From positions 1-64,000 of the forward strand of contig JARIDB010000082.1 in the NCBI GenBank assembly GCA_029257045.1: a stretch of 64,000 nt of DNA, read 5' to 3'. Source of the DNA: Clostridium sp. GTDB taxonomy: Bacteria; Bacillota; Clostridia; Clostridiales; Clostridiaceae. Position numbers and translations under genes: made by a program. Of the stretch, positions 27,324-35,260 are shown piece by piece (within the stretch, counting starts at the first letter, position 1; every line of letters starts with the position of its first letter). The notes under the pieces were generated by a model. The model was not told the origin of the DNA and searched no databases. It saw nothing but the letters and a program-made list of their open reading frames with translations.

Positions 27324-28013
27324 TTAGTTTCTTTTTTCTAAAGTAATATTTCCATTTTCAATTCTATAAATAGTATCAACTAAATCTAGTACACGCTCAT
27401 CGTGAGTAACCATTAAGGCAGCTTTATTATATTTTTTAATTTCATCTCTAATCATAGAAACAACTTCTCTACCACGAGTACCATCAAGGCTAGCTGTAGG
27501 TTCGTCAGCTAAAATTATATCAGGTTTATTCATTAAAGCTCTTGCAATTGCAACTCTTTGTTTTTCACCACCAGATAATTTATCTGGATAGTAATTTAAT
27601 CTATGAGAAAGACCAAAATCCTCAAGTAGTTTTTTAGCATGTGATTCACTTTCTTTACTATTCTTACCTGAAAGAATTGGAATTAATTTTAGTTGTTCTA
27701 AAACAGTTAAGTAAGGTATAAGTTGGTGAGATTGAAAAACAAAACCTATTTGATTTCTTCTAATATCAGCTAAATATTTTTTATCCTTTTCTTTAAGATT
27801 AGTCTCACCTATTATAACTTCACCATCAGTAGCTGAAAGGAGAGCACCTGTTATTGAAAGCATTGTACTTTTACCTGACCCAGAAGGTCCAACAATAGCT
27901 ACGAATTCACCAGGATTAACTTTTAAATTTATATTATTTAAAACTGTATTTTCAGATTCTCCATCTATGTAAGTTTTATATATATTATTTAATTGTAAAG
28001 CGTATTTTTTCAT
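27324..28013 (-). CDS. ABC transporter ATP-binding protein, MacB/LolD-like
   Basis: ATPase partner of the FtsX-type permease encoded just upstream on the same strand. Walker A is GPSGSGKST near residue 42, Q-loop is FVFQSHQLIPYLTV, signature is [15 protein letters not shown], Walker B is IILADEPTASLDG and the switch His is in VTHDERVL. The 229-residue length and SLDGTRGREVV region place it in the MacB/LolD/DevA group, used for mechanotransmission-type export rather than import. The ATG overlaps the permease stop by one base. The substrate is unknown; antimicrobial peptide or envelope-stress roles are common for the group. Confidence 0.9.
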   Translation of the reverse strand: MKKYALQLNNIYKTYIDGESENTVLNNINLKVNPGEFVAIVGPSGSGKSTMLSITGALLSATDGEVIIGETNLKEKDKKYLADIRRNQIGFVFQSHQLIPYLTVLEQLKLIPILSGKNSKESESHAKKLLEDFGLSHRLNYYPDKLSGGEKQRVAIARALMNKPDIILADEPTASLDGTRGREVVSMIRDEIKKYNKAALMVTHDERVLDLVDTIYRIENGNITLEKRN

Positions 28014-29125
28014 TAATAAGTACCTCCTATAGCTGATACTGCATCAACTTTCTTAACCTTTTTAATTGAGAAAAGACTACTTCCAACTGATATCACTAAG
28101 AATAATAATGAAACTAGTATGGCATCCATATAATTAAGTATAAATGGCATACTATTTGGTAGGAAGCTTGCAGATATAAAGGTAAGAATATTACCTATGA
28201 TTGCACTTGCGAATGCTAAAACAAATACTTGTGAAGCTAAAGAGATAGCAAGGGTACTCATTTTTGCACCTAATGCTTTTAAAACTCCAAATTGAGGAAT
28301 TTTTTGCATTGTAGTTACATAGAAGAATACTGCAATTATTAATGAAGATATTGCAAATAAAAATACAAGCATTGTAACTAGAGTACCTTGTTGAGCAGAG
28401 TAACCTGGAAGATTATTAATAAGTGTACTCTTAGTTATAAGCATTTTATCTTCTATATTGTTATTAATAAAGTCTTCAAGATCTTTAACAGTTTGTTCAT
28501 TATCATCAATTTTTAAAGCGATACCTTGAGAGTTAACTTCTTTTAAAATGGTTGAAGCCTTAATAATATCACTATAAGTTTCAATAGATATAACTCCAAT
28601 AGGTGCATAGTTATATACTTGATTTTTCGTAAATCCAACAACAGTCATTTCAACTTCACTAGTTGAATCTGTTATAATATCACCAATTTCAAATCCTTCA
28701 TCTTTAAAAGATGAATCTAATACAAGTTCATTTTTATTAACTAAAGTATTTCCTTCGATTACTTCCGGCATTAAAAAGCTACTAGGGTTAATTCCTAAAT
28801 AACTAATATTTAATTTAGAAGAATCATCTGCCTTACTAAATATATTAGCAATATGTAAGTTTATTTCTTCTGAATCTTTTGAAAAATCTTTAATTATTTC
28901 TATATCTTCTTTAGATACAGAAGAACGACTTAATAAGTTATCAGAAGAATCTTCTAATATGTAGTAATTTGCAGCTGAATTATCTATTGCAGAAGAAGAT
29001 GCTGCCGCAAGACCTTTAGTAAGACCTGTTAAAAATAGTACTAAGAATATAATAAGAACTAATATCATAAGAATTAATCCATATTTTGCTTTGTTTTGTT
29101 TTAGTTCTTTCCATGCTAAAAACAT
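28013..29125 (-). CDS. ABC transporter permease, FtsX/MacB-like
   Basis: A 370-residue membrane protein. One helix near the N terminus (about residues 14-38) is followed by a roughly 200-residue extracellular domain rich in Ser, Asp and Asn. Three C-terminal helices follow with the FtsX signature around IPQFGVLKALGAKMSTLAISLASQVFVLAFASAIIG. This one-large-loop layout is that of MacB/DevC-type permeases. I chose the ATG at 29125 (MFLAWKELKQ), because AGGAG lies 8 bases upstream on the minus strand; an in-frame ATG seven codons earlier precedes that site. A palindromic operator sits at the promoter, so local regulation is likely. Confidence 0.87.
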   Translation of the reverse strand: MFLAWKELKQNKAKYGLILMILVLIIFLVLFLTGLTKGLAAASSSAIDNSAANYYILEDSSDNLLSRSSVSKEDIEIIKDFSKDSEEINLHIANIFSKADDSSKLNISYLGINPSSFLMPEVIEGNTLVNKNELVLDSSFKDEGFEIGDIITDSTSEVEMTVVGFTKNQVYNYAPIGVISIETYSDIIKASTILKEVNSQGIALKIDDNEQTVKDLEDFINNNIEDKMLITKSTLINNLPGYSAQQGTLVTMLVFLFAISSLIIAVFFYVTTMQKIPQFGVLKALGAKMSTLAISLASQVFVLAFASAIIGNILTFISASFLPNSMPFILNYMDAILVSLLFLVISVGSSLFSIKKVKKVDAVSAIGGTY

Positions 29126-29163
29126 ATTTAATCTCCTATTCCTCATTTGATTTATTTTTTTAA

Positions 29164-29206
29164 ATTATACAATAAAAATTTAAAAAAGTAAATGAACTAT
29201 GTTCAT
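29164..29206 (-). promoter_or_regulatory. Promoter and palindromic operator of the MacB-like ABC operon
   Basis: On the minus strand TATAAT (29164-29169) lies 17 bases from a weak TTTACT. Next to the -35 region is the palindrome ATGAAC-TAT-GTTCAT (29192-29206), a plausible repressor site. No regulator gene is adjacent. Confidence 0.55.
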
Positions 29207-29595
29207 ATAAAGTGATATTAACTTTTATATATTGCTAAAAATTTAAATGATAAGGTTTTTATTAATTGAAGTTAAATCAGTATTTATATTTTTTTGCTAT
29301 TATATTAAAATTTTTGTTGAAAAAATAATATTCTATAAGAAATATTAAAAAAATTCTATTTAAGTATAATATATTTTCTGAAATACTAGTTTTAAAATAA
29401 AAGGTGAGGGTATTGTAGATTACAATAGATATTTTAAATGAAATCTTAGATTAGAATAACTTTTTAATAAGATGGAATTAAGTATTTAATAAATATATGA
29501 AAATTAAAAATTGACAGCTAACCATTGACTATTATAGAAACAATTTAGAGAGGTCAAATTAAAAAAATAAGAAACTCTAAATGTATCTTTATCTT

Positions 29596-29624
29596 AATTG
29601 TCAATTGCACATTGTCAATTGTTA
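29596..29624. repeat. Direct repeat of ATTGTCAATTG
   Basis: The 11-mer ATTGTCAATTG occurs at 29597 and 29611, each itself partly palindromic, just past the 3' end of the soluble chemoreceptor gene. A related ATTGACAGCT lies at 29510. The rest of the 29207-29631 spacer is A/T-rich with only a small TATTGTA/TACAATA hairpin at 29411 and a TTTAGAG/CTCTAAA repeat at 29544. Confidence 0.5.
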
Positions 29625-29631
29625 ATTATTA

Positions 29632-30459
29632 TTATAGATTGTCTGCAAGCTCTCCAAGTAGTGAGGCTGTAGAATTTAATTGTCCTATATATGAAATCAT
29701 TCCTTTAAGTGCATCAGATTGTTTATTTGAAATATCTTCTGCATTAGTAACCTTATCATTAATATTTTCTATAGCGTTGGAAATATCTTTTATAACTGTA
29801 TCTATTTCGATAACAGATCCACTAGAAGATTTAGAAAGTTTTATAATTTCTTTTGCAACTACATTGAACCCGCCACCATATTCACCAGCCCTTGCAGCTT
29901 CAATACTTGCATTTAATCCAAGTAACTTTGTCTGGTAAGAAATGGACTTTATAAATTCTATTATATTATCGGTGTCTTTTGTCATGGAATTAGCTACATT
30001 AGTTTCTTCTAATATATCATTGTTCATAATAGCTAAAGCTTGAACACCATTTGAAATTTGATAAATACTCTTTTCAAGATTCGAAAGGGAAGATATAAGT
30101 TCTGTAGTTATATTAGTAACTGAAGTTTTCTTTGAAAGACTTTTTCCTATAGCTATGGAACCAACAACTTTATTTTCATCCCTTATAGGGATCATATATG
30201 ATTTAAAAGCTACACCAAGAAAATCCTCAGGTATAACTTTGACTTCAATTTTCCCTTTAGCCATAGCATCTTTTACAAATTTGCCAGCTTCAGAACCTTC
30301 TAAAATTTTACCGTCAATTTCTTTGCTACCTTGATAATATAGAACATTATTTAAATCTGTAATCATAATTTCGATATCATTATCAAAAAATATATCAATA
30401 TACTTAACATAATTGTAAATGTTGTTTAGCTCTTTATTCCCAAAATCCTTTTTTATCAT
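29632..30459 (-). CDS. Soluble methyl-accepting chemotaxis-type receptor
   Basis: A 275-residue protein with no membrane helix. The N-terminal half (to about residue 125) is a sensory PAS/Cache-like domain with EIMITDLNNVLYY and GSIAIGKSL. The C-terminal half is a shortened MCP signalling coiled coil, with the hairpin tip recognisable in [29 protein letters not shown] followed by VVAKEIIKLSKSS. The layout is like soluble receptors such as Bacillus YfmS. The usual tip reads [19 protein letters not shown], so this one has small changes (YQTKLLGLNAS). The ATG at 30459 is spaced from AAAGGAG; a GTG four codons upstream overlaps that site. Confidence 0.85.
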   Translation of the reverse strand: MIKKDFGNKELNNIYNYVKYIDIFFDNDIEIMITDLNNVLYYQGSKEIDGKILEGSEAGKFVKDAMAKGKIEVKVIPEDFLGVAFKSYMIPIRDENKVVGSIAIGKSLSKKTSVTNITTELISSLSNLEKSIYQISNGVQALAIMNNDILEETNVANSMTKDTDNIIEFIKSISYQTKLLGLNASIEAARAGEYGGGFNVVAKEIIKLSKSSSGSVIEIDTVIKDISNAIENINDKVTNAEDISNKQSDALKGMISYIGQLNSTASLLGELADNL

Positions 30460-30550
30460 AGTTATTTTCACTCCTTTATAAAATAGAAATAATAGATTTT
30501 TAAAGATATATTAATTTAATAGTTTTATAAAATTAATTAATTGTAATTTA

Positions 30551-30580
30551 ATAGTAGCTAAGAAATATAATAACTGTCAA
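30551..30580 (-). promoter_or_regulatory. Promoter of the soluble chemoreceptor gene
   Basis: On the minus strand TTGACA (30575-30580) and TACTAT (30551-30556) with an 18-base spacer. Confidence 0.6.
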
Positions 30581-30638
30581 GAAGTTTAATATATATAAAT
30601 TTTGAATTAAAAATAATAAACATAAAAGTTATCTTTTT

Positions 30639-30668
30639 AATGTTAAAGCTAATATAAGCTTTAACATT
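30639..30668. other. Perfect 12-bp palindrome in a divergent intergenic region
   Basis: AATGTTAAAGCT (30639-30650) and AGCTTTAACATT (30657-30668) flank AATATA. There is no U tract on either side, so it is more likely an operator than a terminator. It lies between two divergent promoters. Confidence 0.5.
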
Positions 30669-30723
30669 AATGTAAAATATTAAGTCAATAAAAACATCAA
30701 TAGTAAAAAAATATCAAAAAAAC

Positions 30724-30753
30724 TTGTTTTATGTAAATAAATAAAAGTATAAT
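30724..30753 (+). promoter_or_regulatory. Promoter of the C_GCAxxG_C_C gene
   Basis: TTGTTT at 30724 and TATAAT at 30748 with an 18-base spacer, 43 bases before the ATG. Confidence 0.55.
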
Positions 30754-30795
30754 TATTATATAAAAAAATATTAAAATCTATAGGAGGAGATGTAA

Positions 30796-31290
30796 ATGAA
30801 CTTCAAAAAAGAGATTAGTGTTAAAAAAGTAGCTAATGATGCTGAAAAATTATATAAGGGAGGATTTTTCTGCTCAGAGGCAGTTGTTAGTTCAATTCAT
30901 TCAAATTTTGAGCTGGATTTACCAAAAGAAATAATTGCTATGGCATCAGGATTTCCAGTAGGAATAGGAGGATCTAAGTGTTTGTGTGGAGCTGTATCAG
31001 GTGGAGTTATGGCCCTTGGAATATTCTTTGGACGAACTGTACAAAATGACACAAAGGTTGAAAAGAATCTTGAGGTTGCTAAAGAGCTTCATGATTACTT
31101 TAAAGTAGCAAACGGTAAAAACGTTCTTTGTTGTCGCATCCTTACTAAAGAATTTGATATGGCTAGCGGAGAGCATAAGGAACAATGTATTAATTTTACT
31201 GGGTTAGTTGCTGGTAAGGTAGCGGAAATAATAGTTCGTGAATTTAATCTTCAAAATACTGATTTACTTGAAGATAGAGAACTTTCATAA
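30796..31290 (+). CDS. C_GCAxxG_C_C family redox-type protein
   Basis: A 164-residue cytoplasmic protein of the C_GCAxxG_C_C family (named for its Cys pattern). The motif is present: FFCSEAVV, SKCLCGAVSGGVMALG, NVLCCRILTKEF, and EQCINF near the C terminus, seven Cys in all. The family is found widely in anaerobes and is thought to be redox- or metal-related, but no precise function is established to my knowledge. Some relatives are selenoproteins; here all positions are ordinary Cys codons. AGGAGG precedes the ATG. It appears to be a single gene. Confidence 0.85.
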   Translation: MNFKKEISVKKVANDAEKLYKGGFFCSEAVVSSIHSNFELDLPKEIIAMASGFPVGIGGSKCLCGAVSGGVMALGIFFGRTVQNDTKVEKNLEVAKELHDYFKVANGKNVLCCRILTKEFDMASGEHKEQCINFTGLVAGKVAEIIVREFNLQNTDLLEDRELS

Positions 31291-31310
31291 TGAAAAATAT
31301 AATATAGAAA

Positions 31311-31364
31311 TAATTAAAATAATTAAAATAATTAAAATAATTAAAATGATTAAAATGATTGAAA
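31311..31364. repeat. Tandem 9-bp repeat, six units
   Basis: Four exact units TAATTAAAA (31311-31346), then TGATTAAAA and TGATTGAAA. The array lies between a stop codon and a terminator, so copy number may vary without harm. Confidence 0.9.
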
Positions 31365-31392
31365 GTAGATTGCAAATATAATCTGCTTTTTT
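31362..31392 (+). terminator. Terminator after the C_GCAxxG_C_C gene
   Basis: AAAGTAGATT pairs with AATCTGCTTT (one G-U pair) across an 8-base loop, followed by T's. Confidence 0.75.
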
Positions 31393-31399
31393 GAACTTT

Positions 31400-31436
31400 A
31401 GAAAACGTTGACATTGGCAAAGGTCAGTTTTATACT
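31400..31436 (+). promoter_or_regulatory. Promoter of hydA with overlapping cre-like site
   Basis: TTGACA (31408) and TATACT (31431) with a 17-base spacer. AGAAAACGTTGACA (31400-31413) matches cre at all but the first fixed base and covers the -35, so CcpA repression is predicted. Confidence 0.7.
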
Positions 31437-31532
31437 AAATTTAATAGGATGAAAATTAAAGAATACATAATAAAGTAAAGATAAAAATTCATTATATAGA
31501 ATCTAACAAAATTTTATGGAGGATTAAAATTT

Positions 31533-32918
31533 ATGAGAAAGATTATAAAAAATGGTACTATAGTAACTGAAAGTGATGTTTTTAAAGGTGATATATTAAT
31601 TGAGAACGAAAAAATAGTGGCTATTGGAAAATTCGACGATAATGAAGCTGACGAAGTAATAGATGTTAAAGGTAAATATGTTATGCCGGGAGCAATAGAT
31701 GTGCATACACATATGGAACTTCAACAATCAGAAAAATATAGAGCTGTAGATGATTTTTATACAGGAACTGTGGCAGCAGCGGTAGGTGGGACAACTTCTA
31801 TAATAGATCATATAGGATTTGGACCAAAAGGATGTAACTTACATCATTCGATAAATAATTATCATGAAATAGCTAAAAAGTCTGCTCTAGATTACTCTTT
31901 CCACGGAGTTATTCAACATGTAGATGATGAGATATTAAAGGAACTTTCAGAAATAATTGAAAATGAAGGAATACCAAGCTTTAAAGCTTATTCAACGTAT
32001 GGATTTAAAGTTGAGGATAAAGGGTTTATGCAACTTCTAGAACAAATGAAAAAAAGCAATGGAATACTAACAGTACATGCTGAAAATGATGGAATCACTA
32101 ATTATTTAAAGGAAAAGTTTTTATCAGAAGGAAAAAAAGAGCCTATATATCATGCTTTAAGTAGACCAAATGAAACTGAAGCAGAAACTGTTGAAAGATT
32201 AATAAACCTTTCAATAATGGCAGGGGATGCACCTCTTTATATTGTTCATACATCAACTAAGGAAAGTATTGCAGCTATAAAAAGAGCTAGAGAAGAAGGT
32301 CTTAAAAACTTATATGTGGAAACTTGTACTCAATATTTAACTTTAACAGATTCAAAATACAAAGAAAATGGGCCTGTAGAAGGATTAAAATATTTAATGT
32401 CTCCACCTCTTAGAAAAGAAGAAGATGTAGAAGCTCTTTGGAAAGCTGTAGATAATGGGGATATTCAAGTTATAGCTACAGATCATTGTCCGTTCTTATT
32501 TAAAAAAGATAAGTTAAATGGAAAGGATGATTTTACAAAGGCACCAGGTGGAGCACCGGGAGTAGAAGAAAGAGTTAGAATAATATTCTCAGAAGGAGTT
32601 ATGAAAAATAGGATAACTATACAAAAGTTTGTTGAAGTTATGTGTACAAATCCAGCTAAGATATTTGGAATGTATCCACAAAAGGGAGCTTTAATTCCAG
32701 GAGCAGATGCAGATATATTAATTATTGATGCAGAAAAGGAAGAAATTCTAACTAAAGAAAATATGAGAAGTGCTTGTGATTACTGTACTTATGAAGGTAT
32801 GAAAGTAAAAGGTTTAGTAAATATGGTATTTAGTAGAGGAAAATTAGTAGCTAAAGATAATGAATTCTTAGGAGAAAAAGGCTATGGAAAATTCATTTAT
32901 AGAAAAATAGAAAAGTAA
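31533..32918 (+). CDS. hydA: Dihydropyrimidinase / D-hydantoinase
   Basis: Zinc-dependent cyclic amidohydrolase that opens dihydropyrimidine or hydantoin rings. The metal-binding HxH lies in PGAIDVHTHMEL near residue 57. The carboxylated Lys is in PSFKAYSTYGF, further His in GILTVHAEND and YIVHTSTKES, and the Asp in VIATDHCPF. The C-terminal PGADADILIID is typical of the family. At 461 residues the length is normal. GGAGG precedes the ATG. No other pyrimidine or hydantoin genes adjoin it, so the natural substrate is open: dihydrouracil, hydantoins or related ureides. Confidence 0.9.
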   Translation: MRKIIKNGTIVTESDVFKGDILIENEKIVAIGKFDDNEADEVIDVKGKYVMPGAIDVHTHMELQQSEKYRAVDDFYTGTVAAAVGGTTSIIDHIGFGPKGCNLHHSINNYHEIAKKSALDYSFHGVIQHVDDEILKELSEIIENEGIPSFKAYSTYGFKVEDKGFMQLLEQMKKSNGILTVHAENDGITNYLKEKFLSEGKKEPIYHALSRPNETEAETVERLINLSIMAGDAPLYIVHTSTKESIAAIKRAREEGLKNLYVETCTQYLTLTDSKYKENGPVEGLKYLMSPPLRKEEDVEALWKAVDNGDIQVIATDHCPFLFKKDKLNGKDDFTKAPGGAPGVEERVRIIFSEGVMKNRITIQKFVEVMCTNPAKIFGMYPQKGALIPGADADILIIDAEKEEILTKENMRSACDYCTYEGMKVKGLVNMVFSRGKLVAKDNEFLGEKGYGKFIYRKIEK

Positions 32919-32937
32919 TATATTAATAAAGTTATTT

Positions 32938-32973
32938 AGGTCTATGTGGGATTATCCTATATAGGCCTTTTTT
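32938..32973 (+). terminator. Terminator of hydA
   Basis: A 13-bp stem with three G-U pairs (32938-32950 with 32956-32968), then a T run. Confidence 0.8.
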
Positions 32974-33057
32974 AATATACAAAGTTATTTTTAAAAAATA
33001 AAGTGTAAAAGTAAAAGATATTAATAAATAATAAATAGTTGTGGATAAAAGATATCA

Positions 33058-33107
33058 AATAACTTATTATAATAATATAAATCCAAATAAGCAGATAAGT
33101 TATTTGG
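33058..33107 (+). other. Two overlapping inverted repeats in the leader of the first chemoreceptor
   Basis: AAATAACTTAT (33058) can pair with ATAAGTTATTT (33095), and CCAAATAA (33083) with TTATTTGG (33100). The two pairings share TTATTT and exclude each other. A DnaA-box-like TGTGGATAA lies just upstream at 33040. Confidence 0.4.
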
Positions 33108-33124
33108 AAAATTAGGAGGATACT

Positions 33125-34834
33125 ATGTTTAAAAATTTAAAAGTTAAAAATAAAATTGTAATACAGTCAATAACAACTATAACTTTATTAATTATAGTTA
33201 TTATTATCTCAGGAGCGTATTTATATGAAACAAATAAAAAATTGAACGATATGTATAATGAGAAATTATTACCTATTGAGTACATAAATAACAGTAAGCT
33301 TCAAGCAAGTGATATAGCCACAGGGGTATATTCATTAATATTAAAAACTGGAGATAAAGAAGGTCAAAGGGAGATTTTTGAAAATATTAAAAAAGACATG
33401 AAAAGTGCAGATGAAAGCTTTGCTAAAATTAAAGATTTAAAACTAGATAAAAAAGAAAAAGATATAATGGATGAAATTGATATATTATTATTAAATTATA
33501 GAGCAGAAAGAGAAAAGGTTATAAATTTAGCATTACAAGGAAAGCAAAATGAAGCTATTGAAAAGATAGCATCAATAAAGGATTTAGGAGATTTATATCA
33601 AGGTAAAATGGACGAACTAGCAGCATATAGTAGTGAACAAGCTAATACTGCAAACATAGAAAGTCATGAGAGCATTAATATAATAATTAAGGTATACATA
33701 TTATTATTTATAACTTCATTAATAATAAGCATTTACATAAATGGTAAAATAAAAAATGCAGTATTAGTTCCACTTAGGGAAATAAGAGCCTTTGCTGAAA
33801 GGATTAAAGAATCAAATTTTTCAAAGAGTTTAGAAATAAATACTAAAGACGAGTTTGGAGATACAGCTAGAGCTATTAATGAAGGACAAAGTAAGGTTTC
33901 GGAATTAATAAAAGAGGTTATGAATTCATCAGAAAACTTAAGTTCAACAAGTGAAGAATTAACAGCTGTAGTTGAAGAGTTAACAGCTAAAATTGAGGAA
34001 ATAAGTGTTTCAACAGATATAATAGTAAGTTCAACTATTGAGGCAGGTGATAATGCACAGGAAGTAACAGCTTCAGCAGAAGAAATAGATGCAAGTCTTC
34101 AGTTGTTATCAGGAAATGCATTAGAAGGAAGCACAAAATCATATAAAATTAAAGAAAAAGCCATAGAGATAAAGGCAGATAGCCAGAATTCAGTAGATAA
34201 TACAAATTTAGTTTATATAGAAAAGGAAAAGGATATTTTAGCGGCTCTTAAAAAGGCTGAAGTAGTTGAAGAAATAAAAATTATGGCAGATCTAATTTCT
34301 AATATAGCAGATCAAACTAATCTTTTAGCATTAAATGCAGCCATTGAAGCAGCAAGAGCAGGAGAACAAGGAAAAGGTTTTGCTGTTGTAGCTGATGAAG
34401 TTAGAAAACTTGCAGAAGAATCATCTAAAGCCGTAATTAGAATTAAAGAAACCACTTTAGATGTTAGAAGTGCTTTTAATGAAGTAAAAGACAATAGTGA
34501 AGGCATAATGACCTTTATTAATGCTAGCATAATACCACATTTTAAGAAGTTTATTGAAATTGGGAATTCCTATTATAACGACGCAAATTTTATTTCAAAT
34601 ATGTCAGAAAATATGGCTTCCATGTCAGAAGAAATATCAGCAACTATGGAGCAAGTAACAAATTCAATACAGGTTATGTCTAATAATGCTATAGAAGCCG
34701 GTAGGAGTACAGAAAATATAAAAAGTTCAATAAGTGAAGCGGCTTTAGGTATGGAAGAAGTCTCATCATCTTCAATGATTCAAGCAGAAATGGCTGAAAA
34801 GTTAAATGAAATAGTTCAAAGATTTAAAATATAA
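33125..34834 (+). CDS. Methyl-accepting chemotaxis protein with four-helix-bundle sensor
   Basis: A 569-residue membrane receptor for chemotaxis. Helix one (about residues 12-32), an extracellular all-helical 4HB_MCP-type domain of about 150 residues, and helix two (about 187-205) are followed by HAMP and a long signalling coiled coil. The hairpin tip is [44 protein letters not shown]. Glu/Gln-rich methylation-type stretches flank it. It shares its first ten residues ([10 protein letters not shown] against [10 protein letters not shown]) and its length with the next receptor, so the two are tandem duplicates. AGGAGG precedes the ATG. The ligand is unknown. Confidence 0.92.
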   Translation: MFKNLKVKNKIVIQSITTITLLIIVIIISGAYLYETNKKLNDMYNEKLLPIEYINNSKLQASDIATGVYSLILKTGDKEGQREIFENIKKDMKSADESFAKIKDLKLDKKEKDIMDEIDILLLNYRAEREKVINLALQGKQNEAIEKIASIKDLGDLYQGKMDELAAYSSEQANTANIESHESINIIIKVYILLFITSLIISIYINGKIKNAVLVPLREIRAFAERIKESNFSKSLEINTKDEFGDTARAINEGQSKVSELIKEVMNSSENLSSTSEELTAVVEELTAKIEEISVSTDIIVSSTIEAGDNAQEVTASAEEIDASLQLLSGNALEGSTKSYKIKEKAIEIKADSQNSVDNTNLVYIEKEKDILAALKKAEVVEEIKIMADLISNIADQTNLLALNAAIEAARAGEQGKGFAVVADEVRKLAEESSKAVIRIKETTLDVRSAFNEVKDNSEGIMTFINASIIPHFKKFIEIGNSYYNDANFISNMSENMASMSEEISATMEQVTNSIQVMSNNAIEAGRSTENIKSSISEAALGMEEVSSSSMIQAEMAEKLNEIVQRFKI

Positions 34835-34852
34835 TATAAATATTTTAAAGGA

Positions 34853-34902
34853 GAATAAGTTCTAAGAAAATGTAAATTATTAAGTTTTCTTAGGACTTAT
34901 TC
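34853..34902 (+). other. 18-bp inverted repeat after the first chemoreceptor gene
   Basis: GAATAAGTTCTAAGAAAA (34853-34870) pairs with TTTTCTTAGGACTTATTC (34885-34902) with one G-U pair; no U tract follows. It could be a weak terminator or mRNA-end stabiliser. Beyond it, 34903-35100 shows nothing I recognise. Confidence 0.6.
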
Positions 34903-35100
34903 ACTGTTTAAAAAGATTAGTAATTATAAAAAATAAGTTTATTCATAAGACTATTAGTATATAAATTATAGTTTGATAATTGAAAAATTTAATATGAGTA
35001 ACCTTGAAATAAAAAGGTTCTATAAAGGTTTGAATATAATAACAAGTATTATAAAAATATGAATTATAATAAAAAAATATATAAAAATTTGGTATAAAAA

Positions 35101-35127
35101 TAAACTTTTTACTATTATAGTCGAAAT
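35101..35127 (+). promoter_or_regulatory. Possible sigma-D (motility) promoter of the second chemoreceptor
   Basis: TAAA at 35101, 15 bases, then GTCGAAAT at 35120, close to the sigma-D pattern TAAA-N15-GCCGATAT. The leader to the ATG is about 125 bases. Confidence 0.45.
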
Positions 35128-35260
35128 TAGTAGTATAATATGTTAGGAATCTTAAATGTGGATCTATTAAAGATAAATAATTTATATTCTAAAAAGATAA
35201 AAAATTAATTAATTACTTTAAAAGGTTTTTAGAATTAACTAACAAAAGTAGGAGGAAATT

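Noticed and set aside
29612..29938. Plus-strand open frame over the end of the soluble chemoreceptor gene
   Set aside because: Antisense shadow of the conserved signalling tip; no ribosome site.
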